In this document: positions 31,691 through 43,600 of the stretch, piece by piece | How positions within the stretch are numbered: the stretch's first letter is position 1 | Layout: each line of letters opens with the position of its first letter | Source of the DNA: Micropterix aruncella | Taxonomy: Eukaryota; Arthropoda; Insecta; Lepidoptera; Micropterigidae | NCBI GenBank assembly: GCA_944548615.1 | Contig: OX155952.1 | Coordinates: 24,709,417-24,773,416, forward strand | DNA length: 64,000 nucleotides | Direction of reading: 5' to 3' | The notes under the pieces: model-generated | What the model was told of the DNA's origin: nothing | What the model saw: the letters and a program-made list of their open reading frames with translations, nothing else | The model's database searches: none | Position numbers and translations under genes: made by a program

Positions 31691-32308
31691 TCATAAGGTA
31701 CTTAACTTACGTAACTTAGTAATATAAATCCACAACATGACAACTCTACGGTTGTGGTAGAAAATTCCTACGCCCACACAACTTCTAACCTCTGCCTTAG
31801 AGCCGTCTATAAATATGATGTCCAAGCCAGGGGACCGGGACGATATAAGGTCAGAAAATACTACATTGTTTAGGGTGGGGACTGCCCTACTGGTTTTTTC
31901 ATCAAAACTGTTTGAGGGATGATGTACGAAGTAGTAAGTCTGTCGGAGAAGGGAAGGTGAAAGTCTTGCTACTGATCTCTCCGCACCGTAATCGATTTCC
32001 GGATCGTAATGGAATGCCGCTTGTTCCAGGTTGACAGGAACACTGCGACGGCGCAATCGGTCATGTTGATTTTGTCGTGATTGCTGGCGTTGTGTATGTT
32101 GTGCACGAAATTGTTGCATTCTCAATGTATTCCCTTGTCGTTCATTTTCAGTCGCTCTCAAACATAATTCGGACATGCCAATACGACTATTTTCATTATC
32201 CGTCGCTCGCTGGTCATCAGTGCGGCTTGCACGTGAAGTAGATCGCCGCGCATTTGACTGACTTCGACGACCTATGTTACCTATTCTCCTCGGCATTATA
32301 ATGAACAC
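31691..32308 (-). pseudogene. Chimeric ORF: Helitron N-terminus fused to RNase H-like segment
   Basis: The uninterrupted 205-codon frame (the Helitron-type start is ATG at 32296) begins MPRRIGNIGRRSQSNARRST. It continues through Gln/Arg-rich sequence (QFRAQHTQRQQSRQNQHDR) and EQAAFHYDPEIDYGAERSV, all typical of insect Helitron proteins before their cysteine-rich domain. It then departs: instead of cysteines it reads IIFIDGSKAEVRSCVGVGIF, which has the first Asp and DGSK context of the RNase H domain of LINE polyproteins. The join lies near residues 115-120. It probably arose by insertion or deletion inside a dead Helitron and happens to be in frame. Expression is unknown. Confidence 0.7.
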
Positions 32309-32861
32309 TGTAAAAAGACACGGAATTGTTTTCAGTCACTCAAATCTGTCGAACATTCCTTGAGAACTTAACAATATTGAAATCCTCAGACTAAGGCCAA
32401 ATTTGTAGTTATGTATAAGCCTGCAAAGTCTATTTACCTTAATATAATGGCTGATCAAAGTGATTTTTTGCAAAATGCAATTAAATTCGCTTGAAACAAA
32501 TCTATTCTTCAATCCCACTACATTTTTTAAAAGAAAAAACGACGTTAAATGTAATAACAATTTCATACAGTCGCGCGGAATGAATTATGAATGGCGTAGC
32601 TGTCAAACAATAGAATCTATTGTTAGAAAATATAGAGAGCGCCATCTATTGAGAGAAATACGAAGTGGCCATCCCTAAAAGTACTAATTTCGATTTTTTC
32701 GTTTTTTTAGCTGTTCCTTTGGGTTTTTCCTAAATATTTTTTTTTTGTAAACCACCCCTGAATCAAGCCAAACAAAATAAAATAAAAATAATTCTAATCG
32801 GTCGAGTCATTTCCGAGATCCTGCGAGACTAACGCACGGCGATTCATTTTTATATATAAGA
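31691..32861 (-). mobile_element. Helitron copy 3, 5' part
   Basis: The 5' end TCTTATATATAAAAATGAAT begins at 32861 on the minus strand and is followed by the same leader as copies 1 and 2 (reverse of AAACCACCCCTGAATCAAGC at about 32750). The protein start is at 32296. No 3' hairpin/CTAG end was found downstream on this strand, so the element is truncated or interrupted by the LINE-derived segment. Confidence 0.75.
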
Positions 32862-32864
32862 TTG

Positions 32865-33785
32865 CGGCAATACTTAGTTATAAATTCATATTTTATTTAT
32901 TAAAAATTATGACATCGAAGACTCGTGTTATGATTAGTGATGGAACTAATAAATTAGTGACGATCGAAAAATTTCGTATATTTGGAGTAAGAGCTCTTAA
33001 ACATATCCTATGAGTGACGTCTCCGGCCGGGCCGGTCTTGCATTCTGAAACCTCAATTCACACTATCTTATCAATACGTCTTCATTTATGTTTTTTTTTT
33101 AAACATTTTCTGATAGACGTGATATTTTAAACCTACTTTCTATAAACTCTATAAAATTTCTCATATATTTTTTTAATTACTGAAGTTTTGAATTCCTATT
33201 TATTAAATATTTCTTCTAATAAGATTTTAAATGACGGTTTTGATAATTGTTTGTGTAATTTTGAATTTGAAATGTTATCTCGAAGTTTCAATATTAATTA
33301 AAAACATTAATTTCAACAGCCAGGTAGGGTTATTGAAGAGAAATAACTTGAACTCGAACTTGATAGATGGTCAGAGGTTCATCACTCTGCGGGCCGTTGC
33401 CCAATGTTGTCGTAGCCCAGTCAAATAGAAACAAATTTCAATGTTTGACGGAAATAACTGGTAATAGTTTAGAATTAAACTATAACCGGTAGAATTAAAC
33501 ATGTCCCACACATCCCCCCACTACCCGCGCGATGGCCACCGATATCTCCTGGGCTATAAACATCACTCAGGACCACCTAAGGAACAATTGTGCCAAATAT
33601 GAGCCTTTAAGAGGCTCCCGAGCCTATGCCGTTACACAAATGTAGGTAATTTACGCTTGCCGGCAGCGGTCACGCACGTGTGAGTAAATCGCATACATTG
33701 ATAACGCTGAACAGACGGTCACCCGCCAAAGCGAAGTAACCCGCATTTTATAATTTTATTGCTCATAGCAAATTGCAAATAACAA
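32865..33785. other. No recognised gene
   Basis: AT-rich to 33350; a short moderately G+C-rich piece follows (CACATCCCCCCACTACCCG, 33500-33700) without a named feature. Confidence 0.4.
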
Positions 33786-33787
33786 AA

Positions 33788-34721
33788 ACTGCAAATTGTG
33801 ATAAAAGCAAATCCTTTTTCACACGTATTTATTAGACCAAAATGGTCGATTTGACCCGCCGTTCCGACATATTTGGCCCAGCGGACTCAAAATAGCGGCC
33901 GTTTTTCAAGATGACCCATGGGCCCTTTCCGCTATTTTGGGGTCGTATATTTCAAATATGGCAATAAAAATAACTTTAGTTAATTTTTAACAGGATTATA
34001 AACATTTTTAACGAGTATTTACTTTCACGTTACCGTTATGTTATACCCGTCTTTTCGAGTATTTGCACACTGGAAAAGACGAATCTAAAGTCAAACCTGT
34101 CAAAAAAGTCAAACGAGAGAATAATTTTGTGTATGCTGTAAGTAATTTCTGAAATTTGCTACCCAGAAAACATGGAAAATTTGAACTATATATAGAATAT
34201 GTGAATGGGTTTTTGACTTCGAATTTGTAGTCGCTGGCTCAAATATGACGACTACATGTGTTTTGAACAACCTTTGAACGTATTTTGAACCGATTTGAAC
34301 ATATTTGTACATTTGGCCAGAAAACTTAAACTTTTGTACTTGGTATCATCATCAGAACTGGTCAAAATAAATGTACCGTGGCCGTTTTATACTACACTAT
34401 ACGACACTATATATAAATGATTTTACACATTCTACCTTGTTTGTAAGGAATTATTTATTTATATTTATTTATGTTTATATTTTCAGCATCATATTTGAAA
34501 TGTACGACGCCAAAATAACCGAAAACGACCCATGGGTCTTTAAACTCAGCACGAGAATAATCATTTTGGTTTAGTAGCGGCCATCTTGGAAAATTGCCGC
34601 CATTTCGAGTCCGCTGGGCCAAATAAGTCGGAGCGGCAGGTCAAATCGACTATTTTGGTCCAATTCTAATCCTTTTGCACACACGTGTGCAAAAGGATTT
34701 GCTTTTATCACAATTTACAGT
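33788..34721. mobile_element. 934-bp element with long terminal inverted repeats
   Basis: The left end ACTGCAAATTGTGATAAAAG, then CAAATCCTTTTTCACACG, is mirrored at the right (CTTTTATCACAATTTACAGT). Homology continues inward ~170 bp on each side through GACCAAAATGGTCGATTTGACC and GGCCCAGCGGACTC. The right arm carries an extra palindrome, ATCCTTTTGCACAC paired with GTGTGCAAAAGGAT (34669-34698). No transposase frame; a non-autonomous DNA element, superfamily unassigned. Confidence 0.8.
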
Positions 34722-35065
34722 ATTCTTTCAAAATATGAGACGAACCGCTTCCACTATCAGGATAACAGATACTTGATGATTCTGAGTAAAGAAATAAAAA
34801 TGGATAATGCTTAAACAATTATAACATTGTTATTCTCATCAGTACGAGGATAACATGTATGTCGAGAAGGATAAAAAAAACAGTAATTAGTATAGGTATA
34901 AATAGCTACACCAAAATTTTAATTATTTCTAAAAGCAGTTACCTTTATAAATAAACTACTTCCGACGGAAAGAAGGTACAGATAGATTTCGCGGCTTAAT
35001 GTGATTATATATTTTTGAACAACTTCAGATATAAATTAATGAATGCCACTTTTAAACAGTCTCGA
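34722..35065. other. No recognised gene
   Basis: AT-rich spacer between the inverted-repeat element and the LINE fragment. Confidence 0.4.
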
Positions 35066-35435
35066 AGAGGAGTTTTGTGGATTTCACTCTGTGCTCCCCG
35101 GGATTCGCTCGTTGGATGAACAATTGGAAAGTTCACGATCACCTTTCTTCTTCGGACCGCAGACTGGTGATATTTGGCTTCGGCCGTCGCGTTCCCCCCA
35201 CGCCACAATCCGAGTGGCGATACCGAACCGGCGATATTAACTGGGACCGGTTTGGTGAAGTCCTCTGCGAGAATCTTGAGGCCTTTCCATCGCCTTCTAG
35301 TAGTACCGCAGAGGACTTGTGTGTCGCACTTAATGCGGCCATCGAGTCTTCCTGTGATGCCGTAGTAGGGCGGAAGAAACCCCGCGGTGTTTTCGCGGCC
35401 CCGTGGTGGTCTTCCAAACTCTGCGATAATTTTAA
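35066..35435 (+). pseudogene. Internal fragment of a second R1-like LINE ORF2
   Basis: The frame 35077-35463 reads MDFTLCSPGFARWMNNWKVH, SSSDRRLVIFGFGRR, WRYRTGDINWDRFGEVLCEN and AAPWWSSKL. It is collinear with residues 199-313 of the intact ORF2 at 40653-43820 (VDLTLCSPGFAREMMNW, SSSDHRLVTF, FTAPWWSPEI). It therefore covers the end of the endonuclease domain and the linker. The catalytic His of the SDH motif is changed to Arg. Both ends are cut and the last codons run into AT-rich DNA. Confidence 0.85.
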
Positions 35436-37040
35436 ATTTAATATTTTAAATAATGTAACGTAGCGATTGAAAATGAATGTGATTGAAAATTTTTATTTTT
35501 GTGACGCAATGATGAGATGTAAATTTTTTACTGATTGATCAAGGTGAACAATGTATGAGATGAATTTAAAATAAAAGAAAAATAAAAAATGTCAAGTTTC
35601 AAAATTTAAAACTTCTTCTATACTATTGAATATCTATGATATTGAACATTTTCAAAGCCTATTTGATTTTAGAATGATTTTATTTTTCTATGGTTTTAAA
35701 ATATTTCTAAGTATTTTGTAGTTTTGAATATTTTCAAAGACTATTTGACTTTAAAATGATTTTCAAATTATTTTATTTTTCTATAGTTTCAAAATATTTT
35801 AAAGTATTCTATAGTTTTGAATATTTTCAAACACTATTTGATTTTAAAATGATTTTCAAATTATTTTATTTTCTATGGTTTCGAAATATTTATAAGTATT
35901 CTATAGTTTTGAATATTTTCAAAGACTATTTGTAAAATTCCCGTGCTTTTTCTGGTTTAAATGACGTGTCGCAACCTTAAATCAGTGCATATCCTATCAA
36001 TGCTCTTTGTAAGCTAAATATCTTACAGCCAACCACTTATTTTCAACTTACGGAAATGTTACATCTGCATTCCGAAATCTCCTTCGTTGCTCACACCTGA
36101 TGGCGAAACTGCTTTTCAAAATCAATATTCTTCTACCTGTACATGTTTTTATGCGTCTTTTAGTATTTTTTTATTGAATTTCAGGTTTTTCACGCAATTT
36201 AACTAAACTATTCGAGATTACAAGTTTCGAATAGTGGTCCCTTCAGAAAATATTTTCGATTGTTTTACGCTTATTGGAGTCGATCTATTTTTTATAAAAT
36301 GAGCACCGATCGAATCTTGGCGTTTAAAACTATCTCATTTTCTTATTTCTCGGACTGAAAACAACATCGCTTTCTCATGTTTTTAGACTGAAATTTCACG
36401 CTGATTCTATGGCGTTTCTCGAAAAAAGCAACATGTAGGCATTAGCTTAAATTAGGATTTTTTACTATTACGTACCTGTCTGGATTGTTATTTTCAGTTT
36501 CAAGTTCATTTTCCTGTGTAGTTTCCTGTGTGTAGAGAGAAATGAACCACGCATAAAACCATATGAATTAAGTGTAATTGTTGTTTTGCTTTTTTATAAT
36601 GAAATAAAATAAAATATTTTACGCTCGCTACTATTAACTTTGCGCAAAGAAAACCTGTGTCACTGTGGCCGAGCGCAAACGTCACGATCTTTAGTTACTT
36701 ATACTGCGAATTTTCGAATTTCCAATTCCGAAAATTCCGAGGTTTCAGATTTTTTCCTGACCCAAGTTACCAGACCTTACACACTTCGCATACAAAGTTT
36801 TTTATATCCGAAGCACCATTTAAATAAAAAATAATAAAATAATCTCTCATAAACTTCTGCTCTCCTAATACATACCTATCAAAACAAAAATTTCAAACTT
36901 GTTTTTATTTTAATTTCGAAAATATATTTGCCTATTGTTCTCATCCTAAGGCAGTTTGAATTCGAATCTAGTCAGGTAATAAATAAATATAGTATTTTTT
37001 TAAATCAAAATACCAAAAACTCGTTATACTTACCAATATT
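35436..37040. other. AT-rich stretch with short local repeats
   Basis: 35600-35935 repeats TTTTGAATATTTTCAAAGAC, CTATTTGATTTTAAAATGA and TTATTTTATTTTTCTATGG three to four times at ~115-bp spacing, a small degenerate tandem array. The remainder shows no gene. Confidence 0.55.
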
Positions 37041-37605
37041 TTTACTTTCCTGACGACCTATCGGAAAGGAAATTATTGTGATCGCGCTAAAAAAAATTTT
37101 TGAGATGAAGATGGGAATATATATTTTGAGACTCCCTGAGACGATTGAGACTATTTCCAGACCGATGTCTGTCTGTATGTATGTCTGTATGTCTGTATGT
37201 CTGTATGTCTGTATGTATGTATTCTTCCACGATAGCGCCCAGACGCTTAATCGGATTGAGCTGAAATTTGGTATATAAGCTTCTGTTAACCGTCGGAGGA
37301 ACCCATTAGTTTTTGGAGTCCCTACGCCCTACGGTTGTGGTACCTCCCATACAAATTTGGGGTTCCCGGCGAAAAAATTGTTTCCGCGACAGCGCCCAGA
37401 CGCTTAATCTGTCTAAGTTAAAATTTGGCATAGAAGCTTCTGTTAACCATCGGAAGAACCTATTAGTTTTTGGGGTACTTACGACCAACGTTTGGGGTAC
37501 CTGCCATACAAATTTGGGGTACTAGAGTAAAAAATGTCGCTGTTTTTTCGCACCTCCCCGGATACTAGTCAGGAAAGTCTTGGGGTGACACAACCGATTT
37601 TTTTA
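37041..37605 (+). repeat. Dispersed repeat with two ~157-bp units and a GTATGTCT microsatellite
   Basis: GCGCCCAGACGCTTAATC, AAGCTTCTGTTAACC and CCATACAAATTTGGGG each occur twice (units near 37230 and 37388). 37166-37222 is a TGTCTGTA/TGTATGTA microsatellite. The right end CAGGAAAGTCTTGGGGTGAC followed by ACAACCG is shared, in reverse, with 29012-29053, so part of this block is a dispersed repeat. ACTTTCCTGAC at 37045 and its reverse at 37566 may be its ends. Confidence 0.6.
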
Positions 37606-37609
37606 TCAT

Positions 37610-39225
37610 ATCTCAGCGAGAGAGCGCTCAAATTACAATGGACGCCGTAACATTTACGCCCGAAATGCGTACATGTGTTTCCATACATTTTATATTTTAT
37701 ATTTCATGTTTTTATTTTATTATAAAAAAAACACAGCAACAATCACAAATAATATTTACACTAAAACCTATACTATAAAGATTTGCGAAAATTACAAATA
37801 GTGTACTCAAAATTGACAGTACCTATATATTAAATACTAAATATGAACTAAAACCTGTTTTGTACACACTATATGGGAAAAATATGTACTGAATATACTG
37901 AATCTACCAAAACCAAAATAGTTTAGAATATGATACAAACTTTTTTATCAATAGTTTCTTTATCTTTGCTTTTCCTTTTCGTGTTTTCACGAAATATGTT
38001 TTCTTGCGCATCCCCATAACTAAAATACATGTAGAGTATTTATTATAATAAGTTATAACAAAGATGCCATAAACATCCATTAAAAAAAACAAATATAAAA
38101 AAAAATACTTACTGCTGTTTGCTTTTTAGTGACGACTCGTGACGACGCGGTACTGCGGTGTGGAAGAATAAAATATTACGTGAGCGCCAAGTGACATGAG
38201 CTAACACAAATCGGCGTGATCTCACTTCCAATAGCAGCAGGGAAGTGAATCTATTTCATAGCGCGCATGTGTATTTATTAACGTGGCTAGCCCATACAAA
38301 ATGTATGGAGAATCTGATAACTGATTTTCTGGGATTTATTGTATAAAATCCAATTACAGTAATTGAAATTTAAATATTTTATAGTGAAGATAGATCATTT
38401 AACTTTCTGTTATAATAATTTGTAATTCAAATTATTTATTATCTTCCCAGTGAGGACTAAAACCCCGCGCCATTTTTGTATATTTTCTCGGGTGTTTTTA
38501 TAAAAAACTACGCAAACTATTGCCAAATTTATTATCTCACCTTATAAATGACTTATTGATAAAAACGACTGTTTTTTGTCACTGCTTTTATTAGCGTAGT
38601 TTTAGCGGAATAACTAAAACGCTAGACCCTAATTTGAGAAATTTCGTGCAGCACCCTCTTAATCACAAAATGCAGGGTTCCCATACAAAATGTAGCACTA
38701 AATTCCCAGCTTGATTGTCAATAGTCAGTTGAGTAGATTATTTTTATATTAATACTAGATGATTTTTATAGAGAATTGTATAAGCTTCATTTTTATATCA
38801 AGCATAATTCCGATTTCGCTAACAGTTAGCGAGATATAAGCGAAAAACTGAATCAGAGCGCCATTTTCCAAGATAGCGGCTCGAGCGTAATATAAAGAGT
38901 AGGGGATGTTTAGTATGTTTTACAGTGCGCATCAAATAATATATATGCCAGGTTTCAAGCTTTTAATTTCTCCAAAATTTCCCCATTTGACTGGGCTATC
39001 TGTATAGTTTTAAGATAAGGAAAGCTACCGTTGTGGCGCTGGATCGAAATTGAGAATATCTGTATTACCCAATTTAATGACTTGACGTATTAGTAGGTAG
39101 CCATTTGAATTTTCTTAGCAAAGAAATGTTAAAGAATCCGCTTATTTTATTTATTGGCAGAGGATCCGTATAATTTAACTACATTCTTATCAATATAACA
39201 TGATATAATAAATATGTTCGGATCG
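37610..39225. other. No recognised gene
   Basis: AT-rich, short frames only. No repeat boundary recognised. Confidence 0.4.
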
Positions 39226-39229
39226 TTCT

Positions 39230-39600
39230 CAGACGTCGTCTTGTACAGTCGTGGTGCATTGAATTAAATCGGCCTACGCTACGCCGCCAGCAGAAATGGC
39301 CATTCATTCGTGAGGCGGAGCACTAAAACGCGGCGCGCGGGCGGATTGCCTCGCGAAAATTCAAAAATTTAAGCGCCCCCCACACGCAAACGCGGAACCG
39401 AATCGAGTGAGTACACTATTCGATTCCTCCTAACGCGATTATGGGCGCGAATAAAATTTGAATGAAGTTTCTCTCCCCTCTCTCTCGCGTTCTGATTTTC
39501 GCGCGTCAACGTTTCTTCTAGGTCTGCCGCGCCGTGCGCCCCCTTCCCAACCCTTTCTTCCACCCCTCCTCTACCTCTATTGCTCTGTTGTGACTTGTTT
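39230..39600. promoter_or_regulatory. CpG-rich segment, possible promoter or first exon
   Basis: CpG-dense sequence (AAACGCGGCGCGCGGGCGG, ATTTTCGCGCGTCAACG) next to AT-rich DNA. A donor-like CGAATCGAG/GTGAGT overlap lies at 39406 (+) and an acceptor-like TTTCTTCTAG at 39521. It could be the 5' untranslated start of a + strand gene later interrupted by repeats. No coding evidence. Confidence 0.25.
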
Positions 39601-40153
39601 TCAATAAAATTCGATAGGGCACCCGCTCAACTCGCTCGTGTCTACTTTACAGAACCTACCTAGGTACAACGTGTCGAAAATCTTTAAAAAAAATGCAGAC
39701 TTCTGTTCTCCTTCCTCTCCAGAAGATGAAGAAGTTATTCTCTGCGGTGGAAAACACATCGTGTTCACCATCCCAGAATATAAATATGTCAGTCTGGTAA
39801 AATTGCATCGTTTAGTGTAAAAGACCACGCTACCGCTATCTGTGGTAGTCCGACCTGACAACGAAGTTTGTCGAATACTACAGTATTGGTATTGGTGATT
39901 AGGGAGTTAAGGGGCCCTTGCTGAGTTGGCCATGAAGACCCATTCTGTTCAGGGTTGGTCACACTCACGGGTCAACACCCATCCGACGGCCTCCACGCAT
40001 GAAGTGCGAGCCTGGGTAGGACTATGGCCTTAGGGTTAGTTTCCCCTAGGAATTAACCTTCCCCTAGGAATTAATTAGGAATTAACCCTAGGCTACTGGG
40101 CCCTTGCTGGCCTTAGAGCTAGTTTCCCCTAGGAGTCGACCTTCTGACGCTCC

Positions 40154-40173
40154 TGGACGATCTGCGCACAGTT
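40154..40173 (+). repeat. Target-site duplication of the R1-like LINE, left
   Basis: TGGACGATCTGCGCACAGTT, identical over 20 bp to 44159-44178. It marks the 3' end side of the minus-strand LINE. Confidence 0.95.
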
Positions 40174-40222
40174 TAGAGTTTCAAGGCGATAGGTGAGGGC
40201 AGCAAACCCCGCCCACCGCCCG

Positions 40223-40262
40223 GGCAGTTATAACGACGAGGGTCGTCTTGTCTGCCCGGGAT
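40223..40262 (-). other. 3' UTR hairpin of the R1-like element
   Basis: CCCGGGCAG at one side pairs with CTGCCCGGG at the other. An inner ACGAC/GTCGT pairing lies around GAGG. It lies about 50 bp before the element's 3' end. Known R2 and some R1-clade elements use 3' UTR structure for reverse-transcriptase recognition; the role here is inference. Confidence 0.55.
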
Positions 40263-40652
40263 GGCGTGCTACGACAACCCTGCGCGTACCAGAAGGGTAG
40301 AACGCGCAGGGGGTGAAATAGGGTAAACCACCCCCCCGGTACCGCCCCGAGAACCCATTTATTTATAATAATAAAAGAATTTACAAAGTAAAAATTTACA
40401 AAAATAATACTAAATTTACCATAATCACAAAATAAAAAAAAAATAAAACAACAAATAACAAATTTAGGGCCGGTAAGCGGGGTAGAGGACGCTCCAGAAA
40501 CGATGATGGTGGAGGCGCACGGTCCGTGGGCAGGTCTCGGAGCAGCCACGGGGGGGAGGAATCCCTGGATCCTGCAAAGAACGAAACGCCCTTCGGGGCG
40601 GTAAAGAGACGGACACAAAGACGGGCACTTCGGGCTGGAAGTAGCCGCCGAA

Positions 40653-43600
40653 TCACGCCACCAAGGAAGAGGGTACCCCCTGGGGGGTATCCCGAGGCCT
40701 CATGCTTTCCCAAGAAGCCACCCAGTGCTCCACAAGCTCGCCAAACGACTGGAAGCAGCTCCTACAACTGACCAGATCCGGGTACCAAATCGGAGAGCGC
40801 CCAACGCACGCGCCCACTGCATCCATCAATTTCTCCCGTGCAGCCGCTAGAATTGGGCAAGACCAAATTACGTGTTCCGCAGTTTGGCGACCATACCCAC
40901 AGGCGCATCGGGGGTCATCGGCAAGTCCAAAGTCAAATAGTTTGGCTCTGAACTCTCCGTGGCCCCCAACCAGCTGCGTGGTATGGTGGTCGAACCGCAG
41001 AAACGAATTTGCCATCCGCACTGCGACGGACGGGAAAAAGCAATGGGTGAGGCGGCCCGTACCCCCGGCGTCCCATCTAGCCTGCCAGACACGCAAGGAC
41101 TCCACCCGAATCAGGCGGGCAAACTCCCCAGCTCGGTGCGCCACCGGGTCGATCGACAGGCCATGAAGGACTACCGGCTCGCCCCGGCGGTACCGCGACA
41201 ACGCCGCACGCTCCAGAATCTCCAGGTCAATCGGCAGAACGCCAGCGATGACGGGTAACGCAAGAGTGGACGTCGTTCTGTACGCCCCGGTCAGGGCCAC
41301 GAGAGGGATGCGCTGTCCGCGCAGCAGCGCGACACGCGTCGCCTCAGGAACAGCAGACTCCGTCCAAGCGCGTGCGGCATAAGTCGCACGCGGGACGAAG
41401 ACGCCCTTATAGATAGTCATGACCGCCGGGAAACGAATTCCCCAGTCGGCCCGACTCACTCCGCGGAGCGCAAAGAATAGATCCCGGGATTTTTCGGCTG
41501 TAATCTTTGCGTGCGAAAGAAAGGAAAGGGAAGCCGTAAGCGTCACCCCCAGGTATCGAACGGTGGCCGGGAAGGATACCGGGCGACCGTTCATCCTGAT
41601 GACAGGGTTCCGCTTAAGATGTCCCTTCAGGAGAAGCGCCTGAGTTTTCGTCGGAGAGAAGGTGAGTCTGTTTCGCTGACCCCATCCGAGGATCAGGTCC
41701 AGCGAGTCAGCCACCCTTCTCTCGACCTCTGCGCGACTCCTGCCGCCCACCAGGAGAAGAGCGTCGTCTGCATAAGCGCTGACGGTGCACCCCTCCGGGT
41801 AAGGTAGACCGAGGAAATCATCAAAGAGAATGTTCCAAAGGCTAGGACCCAACACTGACCCCTGTGGACAGCCCATGGTCGGGGTTTTGGTGACGCTGGT
41901 CGGGCCGTACCTCAGAGTGACAGATCTGTCTGAAAAGTAGCTCCTCACTACTTTCAACAAATTGTTCGGGCACAGGCGGGCGCGAAGCTTGCATATAAGC
42001 ATCGGCCACCACGCGTTGTCGAATGCACCGGAGATATCCAAAAATACGCCTACCACGTAGCGGCCGTCGTAGTTGCGGACCCAGTTTTTCGCAAACAGGA
42101 TGGCGTCCTCCGTGCTTTTCCCTCGGGTAAAGCCAAACTGACGCTCGTTCTGGGGAGACAGAGTCCTCTCCAGCCGTTCGCGCACAAGCACTTCGAGCAC
42201 CTTACCCATTATGGGAAGGAGCGTGATGGGCCTGTACGCTTTCGGATCCGAGCGCGGCTTGTCGTTACCTTTGGGAATCACCCGCAGGAGGCCAGCCTTC
42301 CAGCATAATGGGAAATGACCGTCCCTAATGCATTTCTGCATCAGGACAGTCACCTCCCATCTTGCGAATTCCCACACCCGCTTCACTATATCAGACGTAA
42401 AGTTGTCTATCCCCGGTGCCTTTCTGCGCGATAGCGACCCGATGATGGTGCCGACCTCGTCCGCTGTTACCTCTGACAGATCAGGTACGCGCGAGTCTAC
42501 GGCAATAAGCCGCCGCAACTGCGCGTGGTGGGGATCGTCATTGTCATTCCGATCCGATGGACACAAAGAACCGAGGAGAACTGAAAGAGTGCCTTCGGTG
42601 TCAAGCGGGGCGGAAGTACCCTCGACAATGCTAGAGAGGTAGTTCCCACCCCGCTTGGCACCTTTGTCGATGACGTTCTTCATGTCCCATGGGTTTGCAT
42701 TTCCAACTTCGCTAACCCATGTACGCCAGGAATCAGTCTTGGCACGCCTAATAGCGGCGTGGTAGACGCTCCGAGCCGATCTCAGGGACTCCCGAAGTAC
42801 CTCAACACGCTCAGTGGGAAGAGAACCCCTGCGGGCTTCCCCCATGCGGCGGTACGCTTGCCGGAAGCACCTGCGAAGGTCGGATATTTCCGGAGACCAC
42901 CACGGGGCCGTAAAGCCGCCGAAGGGCCTCCTCCGACCGAGGACCGACTCGCAGGCCGAGGCAACTGCCTCATGAAGTGCAACACTAAGTGCCTCGGCCG
43001 AATTGGAGTGAGGGGACGGGAACCGGGAGAGCCTCTCACAGAGGGACTCCCCAAAACGGTCCCAGTCCACATCCGAGGTGCGGTATGCCCATTCCGAGGG
43101 GGACGGGGGATTCACACGGCGGCCAATGTCGAAGGTCACTAGTCTATGGTCTGAGGAAGACGACGATTCGTGGACGGTCCAGTTCATCATCTCCCGGGCG
43201 AATCCAGGGGAGCACAGCGTCAAATCCACATTGCTGGACCCGCCGGGGCCACAGAAGGTCCGGGGCTGCCCGGGGGAGTTGACAATATGCAACCCATAGG
43301 TCGCTATCAGCTCCTCGACAGCCTCGGCTCTTCCCTTCGCGACCCTGTCCAGGCGGTCCAGGTTGCCGTCGTCGTGCCAGGACGGGGAGCGGGCATTAAA
43401 ATCGCCCGCTACCACTACCGGCCGACCCCGAAGAGCGTCAAGGGCCGCGGCGAGTTCAGCAATGTAGGCGTCCACAGCCTCGCCAAACTGGAAGTAGACG
43501 CTGATGAAGTAGCAGTCCACATCGTTGATAACTATGGACGCGCAGGCGAGGTGCTCACTGGAGAGCCGATCCAGGAACAGGGGAGGCGGGAGAGACGAAC

